Of a DNA stretch of 64,000 bases, positions 49,282-61,763 are shown piece after piece. Under the pieces are notes generated by a model that was not told where the DNA came from, did no database searches, and saw only the letters and a program-made list of their open reading frames with translations. The translations under genes and the position numbers were made by a program. Position 1 is the first letter of the stretch. Each line of letters starts with the position of its first letter. The DNA lies in contig NC_068562.1 in assembly GCF_022201045.2 (NCBI RefSeq), positions 9,096,001 through 9,160,000 on the forward strand, written 5' to 3'. This DNA is from Citrus sinensis. Taxonomy: Eukaryota; Streptophyta; Magnoliopsida; Sapindales; Rutaceae.

Positions 49282-51170
49282 CCCCGAGCTACAACACAGA
49301 GCTTAAATCCACTGATCCAAAAGCACAGCATCCAAAAATCTGCCATTTAAACACACAATTCAGAACTCGACAGACAAATTAACCAATCATTGAGAAAAAT
49401 CTACGATTCAGAATGTGCTAACTCTAACACGTTAATCATATACGATAATCTTGATTAACCAAAATGAAGCACTCACATTTGTAATTAGCACGTGGAGATA
49501 AAACCTATATACTTGGAGATCCAAATTGAATAAAAAGAGAAAAGAATAAAAATTAAATTAAATTAAATTATAAATCTTGCACAATGCAAATCCTAAAAAA
49601 CGATGAAGTCTTTATTCGAGTTCATTTTATTTTCGTACCGTTAAAGAGATTGGAGATGACGATGAATGCTATGAGATTGAAACCGAAAGCCGAATCATCA
49701 CTCTCTTTTGTTTTCACCTCTTAAGCTGTTGATGAATAATGATATCGACGTATCAGATTTGAGCTTAATAAACTTTTGTTGAGAGAGAGAAACGAATGAA
49801 CGATCAACGATCTTTAAATTAGTATCGGTTTGGAGAAAGGTTCGGGTTGAGGGATCGATCTGATTATTTTCACTGTGAATTTTCATGGGGCTTGCTGACA
49901 AGTGAGACGTCGTCGTCTTGATAACTCTTTTTAATATTTTGTTTTATTCAATTTACAAATATAATAAATTTTTAAATCAATAAATACCAAATTAATGTAA
50001 TAAAATTGAAATAAGTGCATTTCGAATAAGAATTCCAACCATTTCTAGGTTCAGCCTGCCGTACCACTTCTTTTTTGTCTTTTGTGACAAATTTTCATGT
50101 AACCCCTTTCACTCTTTCTTATTTAAACTTTACTTTATAAATATTAAGTTAATTTCAACTGCATCCATGTGAACATTACTGAAATGCCCATGCCAACCAA
50201 TGGTGACCGGATTTCAACTGGCGGTGACGGGAAACTTGAGTTAGACACTTCTGGCCTAGCTGAGTCCAACGGTGGCGGTGGTGACGTCCCACGCGCGGTG
50301 ATGGCGCCGGATCGAACTCCCAAAACCGTGAATCCTTCAATAGCCGATCAATGGCAAATCGACTCCCCCGGTGGCTGTGATTGGTCGAAAAATACAGAGA
50401 GAATCATGGGAAACAAAACCCAAGTGGTGGCGTCACCGGAAACAGGAGAAATCGCGACGAATTGAAGCGGTGATTCTGCAGTTTTTCATGGCTTCAATCG
50501 ACAGCTTTCTGAACGCTTTCTGACGACAAGGATGGCATGGAGATGATCGGCGTCACATGATCTTCCGATCAGTACCAACCTTGGCCGATGAAGTGGCTGG
50601 AAATGGAAATAGCATCCGGGTCGGGTTTGTGGGTTCGACATGGGCATTTCGGTTCACAAATGGGGTATTGTGATATAAGTGCAATATATAATAAGAATTT
50701 GTAAATAATAAATAGTATAAGGTGCTAACTAAAATGTTCATATGAATGAAGTGGATATTAGCTTAATATTTGTGAATCAAAATTTAAATAAAAATGAGTA
50801 AAAAGGGTTTATATGAAAATTTACAACACTACAGCCACAAAAGACAAAGGATGTGGCACAGTACCACTGTGGTACCGCAGGCGGATCCCCATTTCTATCC
50901 CCATTGAGAGGGCATTTAGATATTAGATATGTTAACATAAAGTAAAAAGTAATTTTATTAATAGTGAGGGAAAGACCTCCTTCCACCTTTAGGTAAAGGC
51001 TGACATTCAGACTGTACTGTAGTAAGATTATTCAGGAAAGTCTTGACTGATTTTTTATTGTAAATATCAATAGTGTTTTGATGGTAATATATTAAAAAAA
51101 GTAAAAAATAATTTTATTAAGTTATAAAATTAAAATAAAATACAATAATATTGTTTGAAAAGTCTAATAT
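49282..51170. other. Golgin 5' leader and intergenic DNA
   Basis: The golgin 5' UTR, possibly with a leader exon near 49640-49900, and spacer. A GC-rich patch at 50169-50465 has a 98-codon open frame rich in Gly, Asp and Pro that I do not recognise and do not call a gene. Confidence 0.4.
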
Positions 51171-51179
51171 ATTTAATAT

Positions 51180-51960
51180 TATTGTATTTGGGTGACTCCC
51201 CTTCAATTGATCAAATGTGAAGTGCTTGTTTGAGAGATAAAAAAGGGAACACGATTGGACATGTCTTCGCACAAATCGTGCTCTCATCGACATTGGGGGC
51301 AGGAGAAAGCCTCCTCAAGATATGTTTGAATGGAGCACGTGGCTGACTTTCTCGAGTTATAAAGAAGCGAGCAGGTGCATTTGGTAAGTGTGCTCACACA
51401 AGGATCCTGCAAGGAGAACCTTAAACTAAGTCAACTTAGAGACTCAATCAAGAGTTAACTGGCTGATCTAGTTCGAGGAATCAAAACACGACCCTGATCC
51501 ACTAAAGGCTATTCTCTCAATCTAGTAATAAGAGTCTTGGACCTCTATAAAAGTCCCTGAAAATTCAAAACTAGCTAAGTATATCTATCTCTTTCTACCA
51601 CAAAACTCTATCACTCTTAACTTCTCTAAAATTCTTCAAAGCTTTCTTATTCTAGATTTCCATTAAAGGTTTTTTTTTTTTTTGTCTAAAAGTAGTTATA
51701 AGCAAGCCGCATGAGTTGCGGCACAAGTTTTTCCAAAAAGTTCATTTATTTGACTTGAGCATTGGAAGGTTCAAGTTGGAAAAATATTAGGCATTTCCTT
51801 AATTGTTTTATGTGAGCATAAGTAATTTTGCCAAAATGTGCAAGGTCGCTAGTGTCTGCTTGAAGTGAGCAGCTGCAACTCAGAATGTTATCCAACTAAA
51901 ACAAATTTAAGTGTTATCGTTGGCATCTAGTCGCTCCGTAACATGATCAGACTTTTGCAT
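51180..51960 (+). repeat. Possible eroded LTR or retroelement fragment
   Basis: The region has promoter-like layout: CCTCTATAAAAGTCCC near 51541, then a pyrimidine-rich stretch, then CGTTGGCATCTAGTCGCTCC near 51920, which recalls the sequence following LTRs of some Ty3/gypsy elements. No matching second LTR, primer site or coding remnant was found, so the call is weak. Confidence 0.3.
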
Positions 51961-53641
51961 CAATAGTGTTAATTATGCTACATATCTATAATAATAAAGC
52001 GTTACGTGACACATCACTTTGTATATGTAGTTTATGTCGATGTAAATATGCTTTAATCTTAATATCAATCATCATATCTCCAATAATTATTTTTTCCTCC
52101 TAACATAAACAACCTTCATTATAATTTCCAATATTTTATTATTAATACTAACTATATAAATGGCTTGTTTGTGATTATTTTTTAGAACCTTAAAATTAAT
52201 TTTGAAAAATTAAAAGGTAAATATTTTTAAAAGTCACTTTCAGTAAAATTATCTAATCCTACAACAAAATTTGAAAATGAGGAAAAAAATAATTTTTCAA
52301 AATCTAATTATGAGAATCAATTATATACTTAATACAATTCTATATATATAGTATAGATTCAGACTTAAGCATGATTTTTAAATTAATTTTTTCCTTAGTT
52401 TTGCCCAAATATACAAATAACTTATATTCAATTTTGGAGAAAACAAACATGTAAGGATATGTGAATAATTGAAATGGTTTATTATCTTGTGAAAAAACAA
52501 ATGATCTCTTACTTTGATTAAAATCATGTGGAATTTAGCTCATTAGGTGAGTTGTTGCTGGGAAGCAAAGTATAAAGGCATCTTACCGTCGACACATCTT
52601 GTTGTTTCTCGTCAAACAGAAGGCGACATGTCGTACATAATATGAGTCGGGGCATACTATTTACGCTTGTGATTTACAAAAGTATGGGGCCGTCATGTCT
52701 TTTTTCATAATAAAAGTGAACGTCATGATATTTGACAATAAAATTTAAAACGAATTTTCATCTTTGTCCTGCATGCAAATTAAAATTTAAAATATTGGTT
52801 ATAATGTCGTTGAAATATACACAACTTATCATGTCTAAAGTACAATTTTACAACGATTGTTTTCTCAAAGATTAAAAATAGAAATCAAAGTTCATGGTAC
52901 TTTTATTTTCTATTTTTAGTAGAGCATGGGTTAAAAAAAAATGTATTTCGCAACAAATGGACTATCTTAGATTTTATTTTAGTTTAGTTAACAGTCTTTT
53001 GATTTTTTAATTTTAGTTTTACAAAAGGTCGCTCTATCCACATATACTAATATTATAAAAAAATAAAAATTATTACATGTAACCCTTATAATTTTTACAG
53101 TATTGAATTAAATTTAAAAAGAGCCTAATGAGAAGTCAGAAGATTATATATAGAAATGATGTGTAAATAATAGACAATCTAGGAATTTACGGGTTACACG
53201 AGCTTAGTTTAATAAACTTTGAGGTAGCTGACTTAAATATTTCAAAGAAAAAATTGAGTGGGTGTCTCTCCATCTGTTTTACAAAATTAAACGTGCATAT
53301 AAATACCCATTCTTTTACGACTTACGTCATCACATTTCAAAATTTCCGATCAAACAAACCTTCGCTCCGAAAACTCTCCCCCTACCGCAGTTAAACTTTT
53401 CTCAATCTGAAAGTTTCTTAGATTCTGTTTGGTTGCTGAGAAAATGAGAGAAAAATAAAACAAATCCTGATTCTCAATACACTGAACGCAAAGTTCGTTG
53501 CGTTTCCTTTCGTTGCTTATAAAAACAGAGAAATTCTGACGATTTTTCTCTCTCTTTTCTTCTGCATTTTCTCAGCTGCCAAACAGAAGGCAAACCTTCT
53601 TCTATTTTTTTTTTTTGAACACAGTCACTCTCTCTCTACCT
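51961..53641. other. AT-rich intergenic DNA and CXC gene promoter
   Basis: No gene was recognised. The right end (about 53300-53641) with CT-rich runs is the likely promoter and 5' UTR of the CXC-domain gene. Confidence 0.45.
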
Positions 53642-56600
53642 ATGGCACCGCATGCTACTCTCAATTTTTTCCCGCCAAAACAGTCGAAGTTAGTTGGAAA
53701 ATCAACCGATTCAGTTACAGATAGATCACTTTTCCCGCCAAAACTAATGAAATCAGTTGATAAAGCAACAAAGTCGTCAGGTTTCTCACCAGAAAGGCTC
53801 GTAATGCAGCTAGTCTTCACTGAGTTCGGCTTGTCTCCTGTCGCCAAAATGCCTTCAACTCAGCTTCCAATTTCGCCTCCAAAGCCTTATACGACGATGC
53901 ATTCTAGCAGTCCATTTTCACTATCGTGAGCTTTTTTCGTTTTCATTTCTTTAAAAAAGAAAAGAATTGACTTTTGTGTTTATGTTTTTTAATTATCATA
54001 TATTAATTGGTTTTATCTGAAGCAGGAAAGCGGAGCCCCCAAGATCACATCAACAAGCAAACATGAAAACAAAATATGGTGCTCCTAAGCTTCAAAAACA
54101 ATGTCGTTGCAAGCAATCACGATGCTTGAAATTGTGAGTGAATCATGAGAATCTGTATTGTAATTGCTAATTAGCATAGAGTTTGCGTTGCATTTGCTTT
54201 CGATAGATTTAGTTATTACTAGCAAAATGCTTATTCATAAATGGTCATCAGGTACTGTGAGTGCTTTGCTGCTGGAGCATACTGTGATGGATGCGGTTGC
54301 AACTGCTGCGGTAACAATGTTGAGAATGAGGATTTAAGGCAAGATGCTATGGAAAGTATCCTAGAGCGAAACCCGAATGCTTTCAGGCCAAAGATTGGTA
54401 GCAGTCGAAGTGGTGCTCAAGATGTGGTATGTAAATGGATCTTTGTTCCAAGACCTGTTGAGTCAGTTGCTGGATTCATATGCGTCTATATATATGGCAT
54501 ATTTATAAGAATGAGATCATACAGGTAGTTTATTCACTTTCAGGACTTGCTGAATACTGATTTAGGTTCCTATTGAAAGGACTTCCATGTTTTCGTAGCT
54601 GATAGTATCGTTGCTTAATGCTGACAATTATGCTTAGTGACACACTTGCCTACAACTATCAATGTTGTACTGTTTGCAAACATAAGTGGGGCAATTAGTG
54701 GTTCATACTTACTTGTTCTTGTATTCTATCTGCTTCGAGCATCATTGATAGTTCAACAAGCTTTCATGGCCATATGTAATGTGTGTAATATGCTTCTTGA
54801 CGTAGTGATATTTGCATCATATGTCCGTCTTGTGGAAGAACATTGTGCTTTTGCATCCTTTTACTGCTGTTAGTCGATGGGAAACTTTGGGATGGTGAGT
54901 TAAAAAGGTTTTGTAGGCTAAGTCTTGCAGTCTTCCAGTAATTTCATGGCATGTTACATTATGCAGTTACCCTTTGTCAATACTTTTAGGAGGAATGCCA
55001 AGATAGAAGGGGTGTGGATGAATAGCTCGTGAGATGCACATGTATTTTAGGTTTTCATTTTCTCCTCCTCTGGAGCATTTTTCTTTTCTGAATCAAATGT
55101 TGGGATGTTTGCTGTATTCATTTAGTTCTAAAATCGCATTTGCTCTATATTAAAAAATAAAAGTTCCATTTAGTAGGAAAACCTTAACTGATCTTTCTCC
55201 ACTGCATCTCCTGATTTGTATTGGGATGTGGAATGGTTTGTGTTGAATGATACAAAGGACACACCAAAGGTTGGAAAGCACAACTGGGGATGCCGTTGCA
55301 AGAAAACCAAGTGCCTTAAGAAATATTGTGAATGCTTCCATGCTAAAGTGTTCTGCTCAAAAAATTGCAAATGTGTGAACTGCAAGAATTCTGAAGATTA
55401 TGTTGAACATGAGACTCTTTCCGGACGCCCCTATAATAATAGCAAAATCTGTAATAATTCTGAAGGATATGAGAACAGCATTGTTGTTTCTGGTGGTGAC
55501 AATAGTAATACCAACATCAGCAAGAATTTTGAAGGATCTGAGGAGCAGAAGGCCATTTCCAGTGGGAACCATGGTGAGGCCAACATCTACAAGCATGATG
55601 AAAATTATTTCAGAAAAATGTGCATCAAGCAGGCGAATGCTGCCATATCTGCTGCTGTTGGGTTGTCAGGCCCTAGCATCTTACAGGCATCCAGGAAGCG
55701 AAAACTTCAGAAAATTCTGGATTCAAATTATGAGGATCTTTCAATTCAAAGGCTTTCAAACCATCAAAAGGTTTGCAATTCTTTGCATCCTGTTTCAAAT
55801 ACTCTCCATTTTATTTGGTTGATAAGATCTTACCTTTGATTTTTATTCCATTAGTTAAGTTATAAAAGAATATTAGCATTTAACTTTCTGTCCTTAAATA
55901 TGGTCACATGCTTATAGTGCTTTACATCCTGTTCATTTCGCTACAAAGTCTTGATACTAATGGTTTATGCCTTCACTCATCCATCTTCTCCTTGGTTTAT
56001 AGTACCGTCCTCTTTACCTATGATTAGCAGGTGAATCCTTTTAGTGTTTCCAGTTCCTTGTCTGCGTGGTCTGTTGATCCTATAGACCCCATTGATAGTT
56101 CTGCTACACTAGGCTCTTCAGAGTTTCATTTCAGGTACTTATATTTCATAACGATTCTTATATCACTTCATTTTTTAAAAATGTCGTTTCTTCATTTCAC
56201 TAATTAGTATTGCTGATCCTTTCAGCTCAAAGCCGTCATTTACAGACATCATTCAAGCGCGAGATGTGGCAGAGCTTTGCTCAACGTTGGTGCTAGTATC
56301 AGAGGCTACCAGAATAGTTTTAGGTATATATATACAGATAAAAGAGGTTAATACACTTTTCTTACTATAATCAAAATCTGCTATCAGTTTAAGCATGCCT
56401 CTCTCATGTTAAGAACTAATTAATACAAGCATCTTATAACAGTTCTAGCTTGTGATTAAGTTAGTTCCTTGCACATGGATGAATATAGCTCAAGAAGATG
56501 AATGAAAGAATATAGATGGAAATGGAGCAGAAATTTGATTATAAAAACTAGAAAAAGATAATATATCTGAAGTTATAAGTTATAGGTAAGCTGAGAGATC

Positions 56601-57733
56601 TATACGCAAATCCTGAAAAAAGGAAAAAAAGCGTCGAGTGAAGATGATGACAATCATTTAGATGAAGACAACAAGAACTATGATAAAACAGTGCATTCTA
56701 AATCAAGTTTTCTTATAATTTTTCGCATGAAACCATGAACATGCATACAAAGAAGTGAAGTACTTGATAGCTTCTTACTTTTAGCTTTCTTATCAGTAAC
56801 TACTACAAATGTATTCTCAGGATTTTTCTTGTGGCACACCATATTCAGTTACTTACTGGTTGTTACTTTTTCCAAGACTTCTGTTGGTAAATGGAGGACT
56901 AGATTCCACTCCTCATCTACAAATTTCTGTTCTCTTTTCACTGTTTGATTCTTTTTTGGTAGGGATGACTGTTTTCAACAAAATGAGTTCCTCAATTTCA
57001 CCTTAACTTGATATGCATGCCAAAGCCAAGTTAAATAACTCTCATAATCAGTGATTCTAGAATTTCAAAACTTCCTATCTTTCGACCTGTTTCGCGTCTC
57101 AAGTTCTTTTCAAGTAATAGCTTTTAGTTAGGCAAAACGAAAATTTTCATCTGAAGTCTGCCTTCCCAACTTTCAGGCAAAAATGACACATCATATATTC
57201 AAGCTGTCAGAGGAAACCTGACTGCAGATATTACTGAGGTCCAGGATGTGGAAAACTTCCAGAAAGGATCTAATGTTCAGAAAGAGACATCTGATGATCA
57301 TTTGAGTGGGAATAAAGATGATTTCATATCCGAAGGCATTGATCTAAAAGAAGGCAGGAGTTCGTCTCCTGAAACAATTCGACTATATAGTGAAACAGAT
57401 GAATTATCGGGAACTTCTAAATCAGACTGGATTCCAATCCATGGCTGCAATGGAGATGTCCATGTCGAGCAGGAAAGGCTTGTCTTGACAATTTTCAGTG
57501 ATTGTCTAAAAAAGATCATACTTGGAAACCTGAAAGGTAAGATTCTGTGCCTCATCATACTTACTTAATAACTACTATTAGATCGTGTGAGCACATAAAA
57601 AGCATCTAAAAGATATAAATCTATGCCCCAGAGAAGGTTTATCAATGCTATGATTATTTTGTTGTTCGTTCTCTTCTTTCATCCTGTAGGAAAGAATTGC
57701 TATTTCTTTAGCTACAACTCTGTGGACAGGTAA
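53642..57733 (+). CDS. CXC-domain (TSO1/CPP-like) transcription factor, 8 exons
   Basis: A nuclear DNA-binding protein of the tesmin/TSO1-like family, which includes LIN54-type subunits of the DREAM complex and acts in cell-cycle and developmental control. Exons: 53642-53925, 54026-54133, 54252-54426, 55258-55770, 56031-56134, 56226-56323, 57177-57536, 57690-57733; 561 aa. The first CXC domain begins [20 protein letters not shown] (from residue 120). The conserved linker [10 protein letters not shown] follows, and the second CXC domain begins [20 protein letters not shown] (from about 200). The stretch [13 protein letters not shown] in exon 1 recalls the N-terminal motif of the family. The last exon is the least certain: I stop at TAA 57731-57733, but GACAG before GTAAATG could be a donor to a further exon near 58094. 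The start is the first ATG of the frame. Confidence 0.88.
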
Positions 57734-58954
57734 ATGCCAACATGTTGACTACTCAATTGTAAAAGATGGTACTGCAACATGAGTGACTGGAAGCAGCTGC
57801 AATACTATTTTCAAAGCTCATCATTCAGACAAAGAGGTATCTCCTTTCCATGAAATAAGTTCCGGCACATAATAGTTTGAGTTTGCAGAATTCCTGTACA
57901 TTCGCATCCTGTTTTGCATACTCATTACCTCAATTCATGTTCTTACTCTTGATGAATTGAACTAAAAATGTGACTGACTATGATGACCCTCAAAAGGCAA
58001 TATACTCCATCCACCTACACTAGTGATCTTATTTTCTTCTGCTTTAAAGTAGTATTCTTTTTACTTGTTTTTACATCTACTGTCTATTTTCAGAATCACA
58101 TCATTGCGAACCTTGTAAAGACCCATGCCCCTAATGTTGAACAGATAAAGGAAATGGAATAGTCCAAAAGATGGAGAGTGCTTGCAATCTATTAGATGAA
58201 ACTAGCAAGATAGTTAAAAAAAATGCTTTTCTTGTAAATCCGCACATATCTATTAACATCTGTCAAGCATATTACGGCATTTAAAGCTCAATATTTTCTA
58301 TTATTTTAATCTTCTAGTAAGACATTTTTTTAATGATAGATGATGCTTAAAAAATGACTGAGTATGCAAGAAGAGAAACAATGTGGCACTTTGAACTTTC
58401 ATTAATTTCATCTTGATGATGATGAGTCAATACTTCATACATTGAATAAACATGCACTCCCCATAGTGGAATAAAAACTCGAAAAGAAAGTGAAATTGTT
58501 GCATTTTCTGGCTATTTTTCAGATGCTTATGTTTGTTTTACATTCACTTCCGCTACCTACAATTATTAGTGATTCCCTTCTCCACTTAAATAGTCTTATT
58601 CCTGTGACGGAGTGTCTTAGTTCTTTTCTCATAATTTCTGCATACAGGAGGCAAGAGCCATAAATACACTCACCAAGCCCGAGAATGCCTTCCTACAGTC
58701 AGAGTCAACTTGCTGAGTATAATGCATCACAAATTTTCCGAAAACATACACACTTGCAGTAGATTAACCAATTTTTTTTTCTTCAGATCTGCATTTGTTG
58801 CTGAGCAGATTTCACTCTTTCAGTTCTTTGCAATCCCAAACTTTGAACTGAGTGAATCAACAAATTTCCGCATCACTAACCAAACTGTGAACTGCACAGG
58901 TCACCTAACAAATCCGGAACTTTTAATTGTCTACAAGGCTTCTCTTTGTTCCAC
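57734..58954. other. Region between convergent CXC and PPR genes
   Basis: Holds the 3' UTR, or possibly a last exon, of the CXC gene (a short frame ending in EQIKEMEstop lies at 58094-58161) and the 3' end of the PPR transcript. No independent gene was recognised. Confidence 0.45.
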
Positions 58955-60889
58955 TCACCAATAATCACCACAAGAACATATCCCATCCTTAAAATGATGG
59001 TAGCGATTGACATCTCTGACAGTTATTTCCCTCTCTGTTATTTTTGAGATAAACTTGATTGCAATATGACAGTCATCACAAATCTTGAGGTTCTTGGTTA
59101 TCAAAAGCCTGGTTCCATCTGGTGTGTTTATAAGCCCAAATGCAATTGCCAGCCTTTCGCTGTGACAGCAAATCATATTTGCTTTCTCATCATTCTCCAC
59201 ATCATGGAAAACTGATTCAGTACCTGGGACATAGCCAGCTTCTTTCATTCGTCCTTCTAACCACTTTAATTTTGCATATATCTCGTCACAATTAGGATGC
59301 GAAGCATCTCCAGAAAGAAATGCATGAGCCTTGTTTTTAACTTCAATCCAACTACAAGCAATGCTTTTCTTAATTCCCCTGTCAATCATTAACTTTCTCA
59401 ACTTTGCAACTCCTTCCCAATTTGCTGCCCGAGCATAGATGTTTGATAAAATAACATAATTTCCTGCATCATGTGGTTCGAGCTCAATCAGTTTCTCCAA
59501 TGCTAGTTCCGCCAACTTCACATGTCCATGGAGTTTGCATGAATTCAACAATGCACCCCACACACCAGGATCTGGCTTCACTCTCATTTGCATTATAAGA
59601 TCACAAGCCTCATCCAATCGACCAGAGTGGCCAAGGAGATCAACCATGCACGTATAATGTTGGACAGAAGGATCAATATGGTAATCCCTCACCATAGATT
59701 CAAAAAACATCCTCCCCTCATCGAACAAACCCCCACGACTACATGCTGACAGAACACCAACAAATGTTATGTGATCTGGCTGAACCTCATCCTTCATCTT
59801 CTCAAAAAGGTCCAGCGCCTTAGTAGAATGACCATGCATTGCATATCCAGTAATCATCGCATTCCAAGACACAACCCTCTTCTCCCTAAGCTGTTCAAAC
59901 AAATTCCTAGCAACCTTAACCAAACCACACTTGGCATACATATCAACTAATGCAGTTTTAACCTTAACATTCAACTCAAACCTGTGTCTCCAACTAAATC
60001 CATGAAGCTCCCTCCCTTGAGGAAGAGCTGCAATATCAGCAGAAGCTGATATCACGGTCACAAGTGTTGCCTCACTTGGCTTTAAACCCGTCAAAATCAT
60101 CTCTCTACACAACTCTATGGACTCATCCGCTTGCCCATTTTGTCCATAAGCTGCGATCATAGAGTTCCAAACGACTACATCCCTTTCCAATATCTTATCA
60201 AATACTTGTCTAGCATTTACTACACAACTACACTTTGCATACATGTCAATAAGTGCAGCACCAACAAACACATCGGTCTCCCATTTATTCCTTATCACAT
60301 CTTCATGAATCCTCCTCCCCTCTTCAATAGCAGAAAGCGCTGAGCACGCTTTTAACGCAAATGGGAACGTAAAATTATCAGGCACTAGACCAAACTCAAG
60401 TAATCTATAATACAATTCAATCGCAACCTCATAAGGCCCATTCCATGCGTACCCACGGATTAACACATTCCAAAGAAACAAATTTCTCTGAGGAATTCTA
60501 TCAAACAGTTGATGCGCATTGTGTAAACAGTCACAAGCACTGTAAAGATGTACTAGTTTTGTAGCTAAAACAGGGTGAAATCCAAAACCCATTTGGGAAA
60601 TAAGGGCATGGATTTGCTTGCCGGGGCTTACGGCTTTCTGGGCAATGCAAGATTGTAAAAGAGAGACATAGTAAGATTGTATTTGATGGGTTGGTATGTT
60701 GGATTCTTTCGAAGAAGAAAGAAGGGTAGTTCGGGGATCTGTGTTTGGGTTTTGTTGAATGGCTTGTGAGTGATAATTGTAGTGACTGAGAAATGGGTTT
60801 TTGTTTTTCTGGTAATTGAGAAGAGAAGTGAATGAGGAGTGAAAGAGATTGGATCTTTTTGGCTTTGTTTTAACATGAATTATTACCAT
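58955..60889 (-). CDS. DYW-class pentatricopeptide repeat protein, single exon
   Basis: A predicted organellar RNA-editing or RNA-processing factor of 644 aa, intronless as usual for the family. Residues 1-60 are rich in Ser, Asn and basic residues, like an organelle targeting sequence. A run of PLS-type PPR motifs follows, with typical helix pairs such as DVFVGAALIDMYAKC, DVVVWNSMIAAYGQNGQ and VSWNAMITGYAMHG. The E-type region contains PDPGVWGALLNSCKLHGHVK. The C-terminal DYW deaminase-like domain has HSE (576-578) and CDDC (604-607), the zinc-ligand and catalytic signature, and ends CSCGDYW. All deaminase residues I can check are present, so it may edit C to U itself. The exact orthologue and RNA target are unknown. 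It converges with the CXC gene. Confidence 0.95.
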   Translation of the reverse strand: MVIIHVKTKPKRSNLFHSSFTSLLNYQKNKNPFLSHYNYHSQAIQQNPNTDPRTTLLSSSKESNIPTHQIQSYYVSLLQSCIAQKAVSPGKQIHALISQMGFGFHPVLATKLVHLYSACDCLHNAHQLFDRIPQRNLFLWNVLIRGYAWNGPYEVAIELYYRLLEFGLVPDNFTFPFALKACSALSAIEEGRRIHEDVIRNKWETDVFVGAALIDMYAKCSCVVNARQVFDKILERDVVVWNSMIAAYGQNGQADESIELCREMILTGLKPSEATLVTVISASADIAALPQGRELHGFSWRHRFELNVKVKTALVDMYAKCGLVKVARNLFEQLREKRVVSWNAMITGYAMHGHSTKALDLFEKMKDEVQPDHITFVGVLSACSRGGLFDEGRMFFESMVRDYHIDPSVQHYTCMVDLLGHSGRLDEACDLIMQMRVKPDPGVWGALLNSCKLHGHVKLAELALEKLIELEPHDAGNYVILSNIYARAANWEGVAKLRKLMIDRGIKKSIACSWIEVKNKAHAFLSGDASHPNCDEIYAKLKWLEGRMKEAGYVPGTESVFHDVENDEKANMICCHSERLAIAFGLINTPDGTRLLITKNLKICDDCHIAIKFISKITEREITVRDVNRYHHFKDGICSCGDYW

Positions 60890-61763
60890 ATTGGTCTTTG
60901 TTTTATCCCCAAAAAAAAAAGAAAAAAAGAAAAAAAGAAAAAGAAAAGAAAAGAAAGGAAAAATGAAGATTTGAAGAAGATGGGAGATGGTGAGCCGAAT
61001 GAGATTTTAAAGGAACAAGTAAACAGAACTTTCTAATGATACAGAGTATTGGAGCAAAGCAACAGCTATTGGCGGGAAAATCTCGTTGGTGGGTTTCGCT
61101 CAACCTATGGGAGCAGGTGAGGTTACCACCACAAAATTTGGGTAAATTCTTTAATCCCTAGACTTTAGTTTAATTATCCGTCAAGTCTCTGTATTTGAAG
61201 AATTATATATAATGCCCTGTTTGTTACTTTCAACACTGTTGGATCTAACATAACTTAAAATTTTAACAAATTTAAAGCATATGAAACATATTTTTTTGTC
61301 AAATATAACTTAAATTTTTTTAATTCTTTTTGGAATTACAGAAGTACTCTTCAAATGTAAGAATATTATTGTTTATAAAATAAATACTGGAATATAATCA
61401 ATATTTATTAAATAAAAAGTCAATAATAAGGGTAATAATGTTTCCCCAAAAAAAAAAAATCAGGCCATTACTTATAATATTAAAATCTTTAACATCAACA
61501 GAAGATTGGGGGGGAAAATCAAAGATTGACAACATGCTACATTATAGTTGAAGTCCTTATCTACCAAAGTGGAAAAAGAGCCCATAGAATTGCTTTATCT
61601 TTGATGTTACAGAAAGCTTGGACTATCAAATGGCACATGCACGCCATGCTTTAATTGCCAAAGTAGTACAGATATAGGATCCAGACCGAAAGGAGGGGAA
61701 AAAGAAATCTGAAATTCATATTAAATATTCAATTACACGAGACTATTATATTTACTAAGCAAT
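60890..61763. other. PPR promoter and CURT1C 3' flank
   Basis: A purine-rich A/AAAG tract (60909-60960) lies just upstream of the PPR start. The rest is AT-rich spacer leading to the CURT1C stop, probably including its 3' UTR on the right. Confidence 0.5.

Noticed and set aside
50169..50465. Small plus-strand gene of 98 codons
   Set aside because: Low-complexity Gly/Asp/Pro composition, no recognised motif and no supporting splice structure.
54637..54873. An extra exon or gene in the large CXC-gene intron
   Set aside because: Hydrophobic open frame without family resemblance; the CXC frame joins cleanly from 54426 to 55258.
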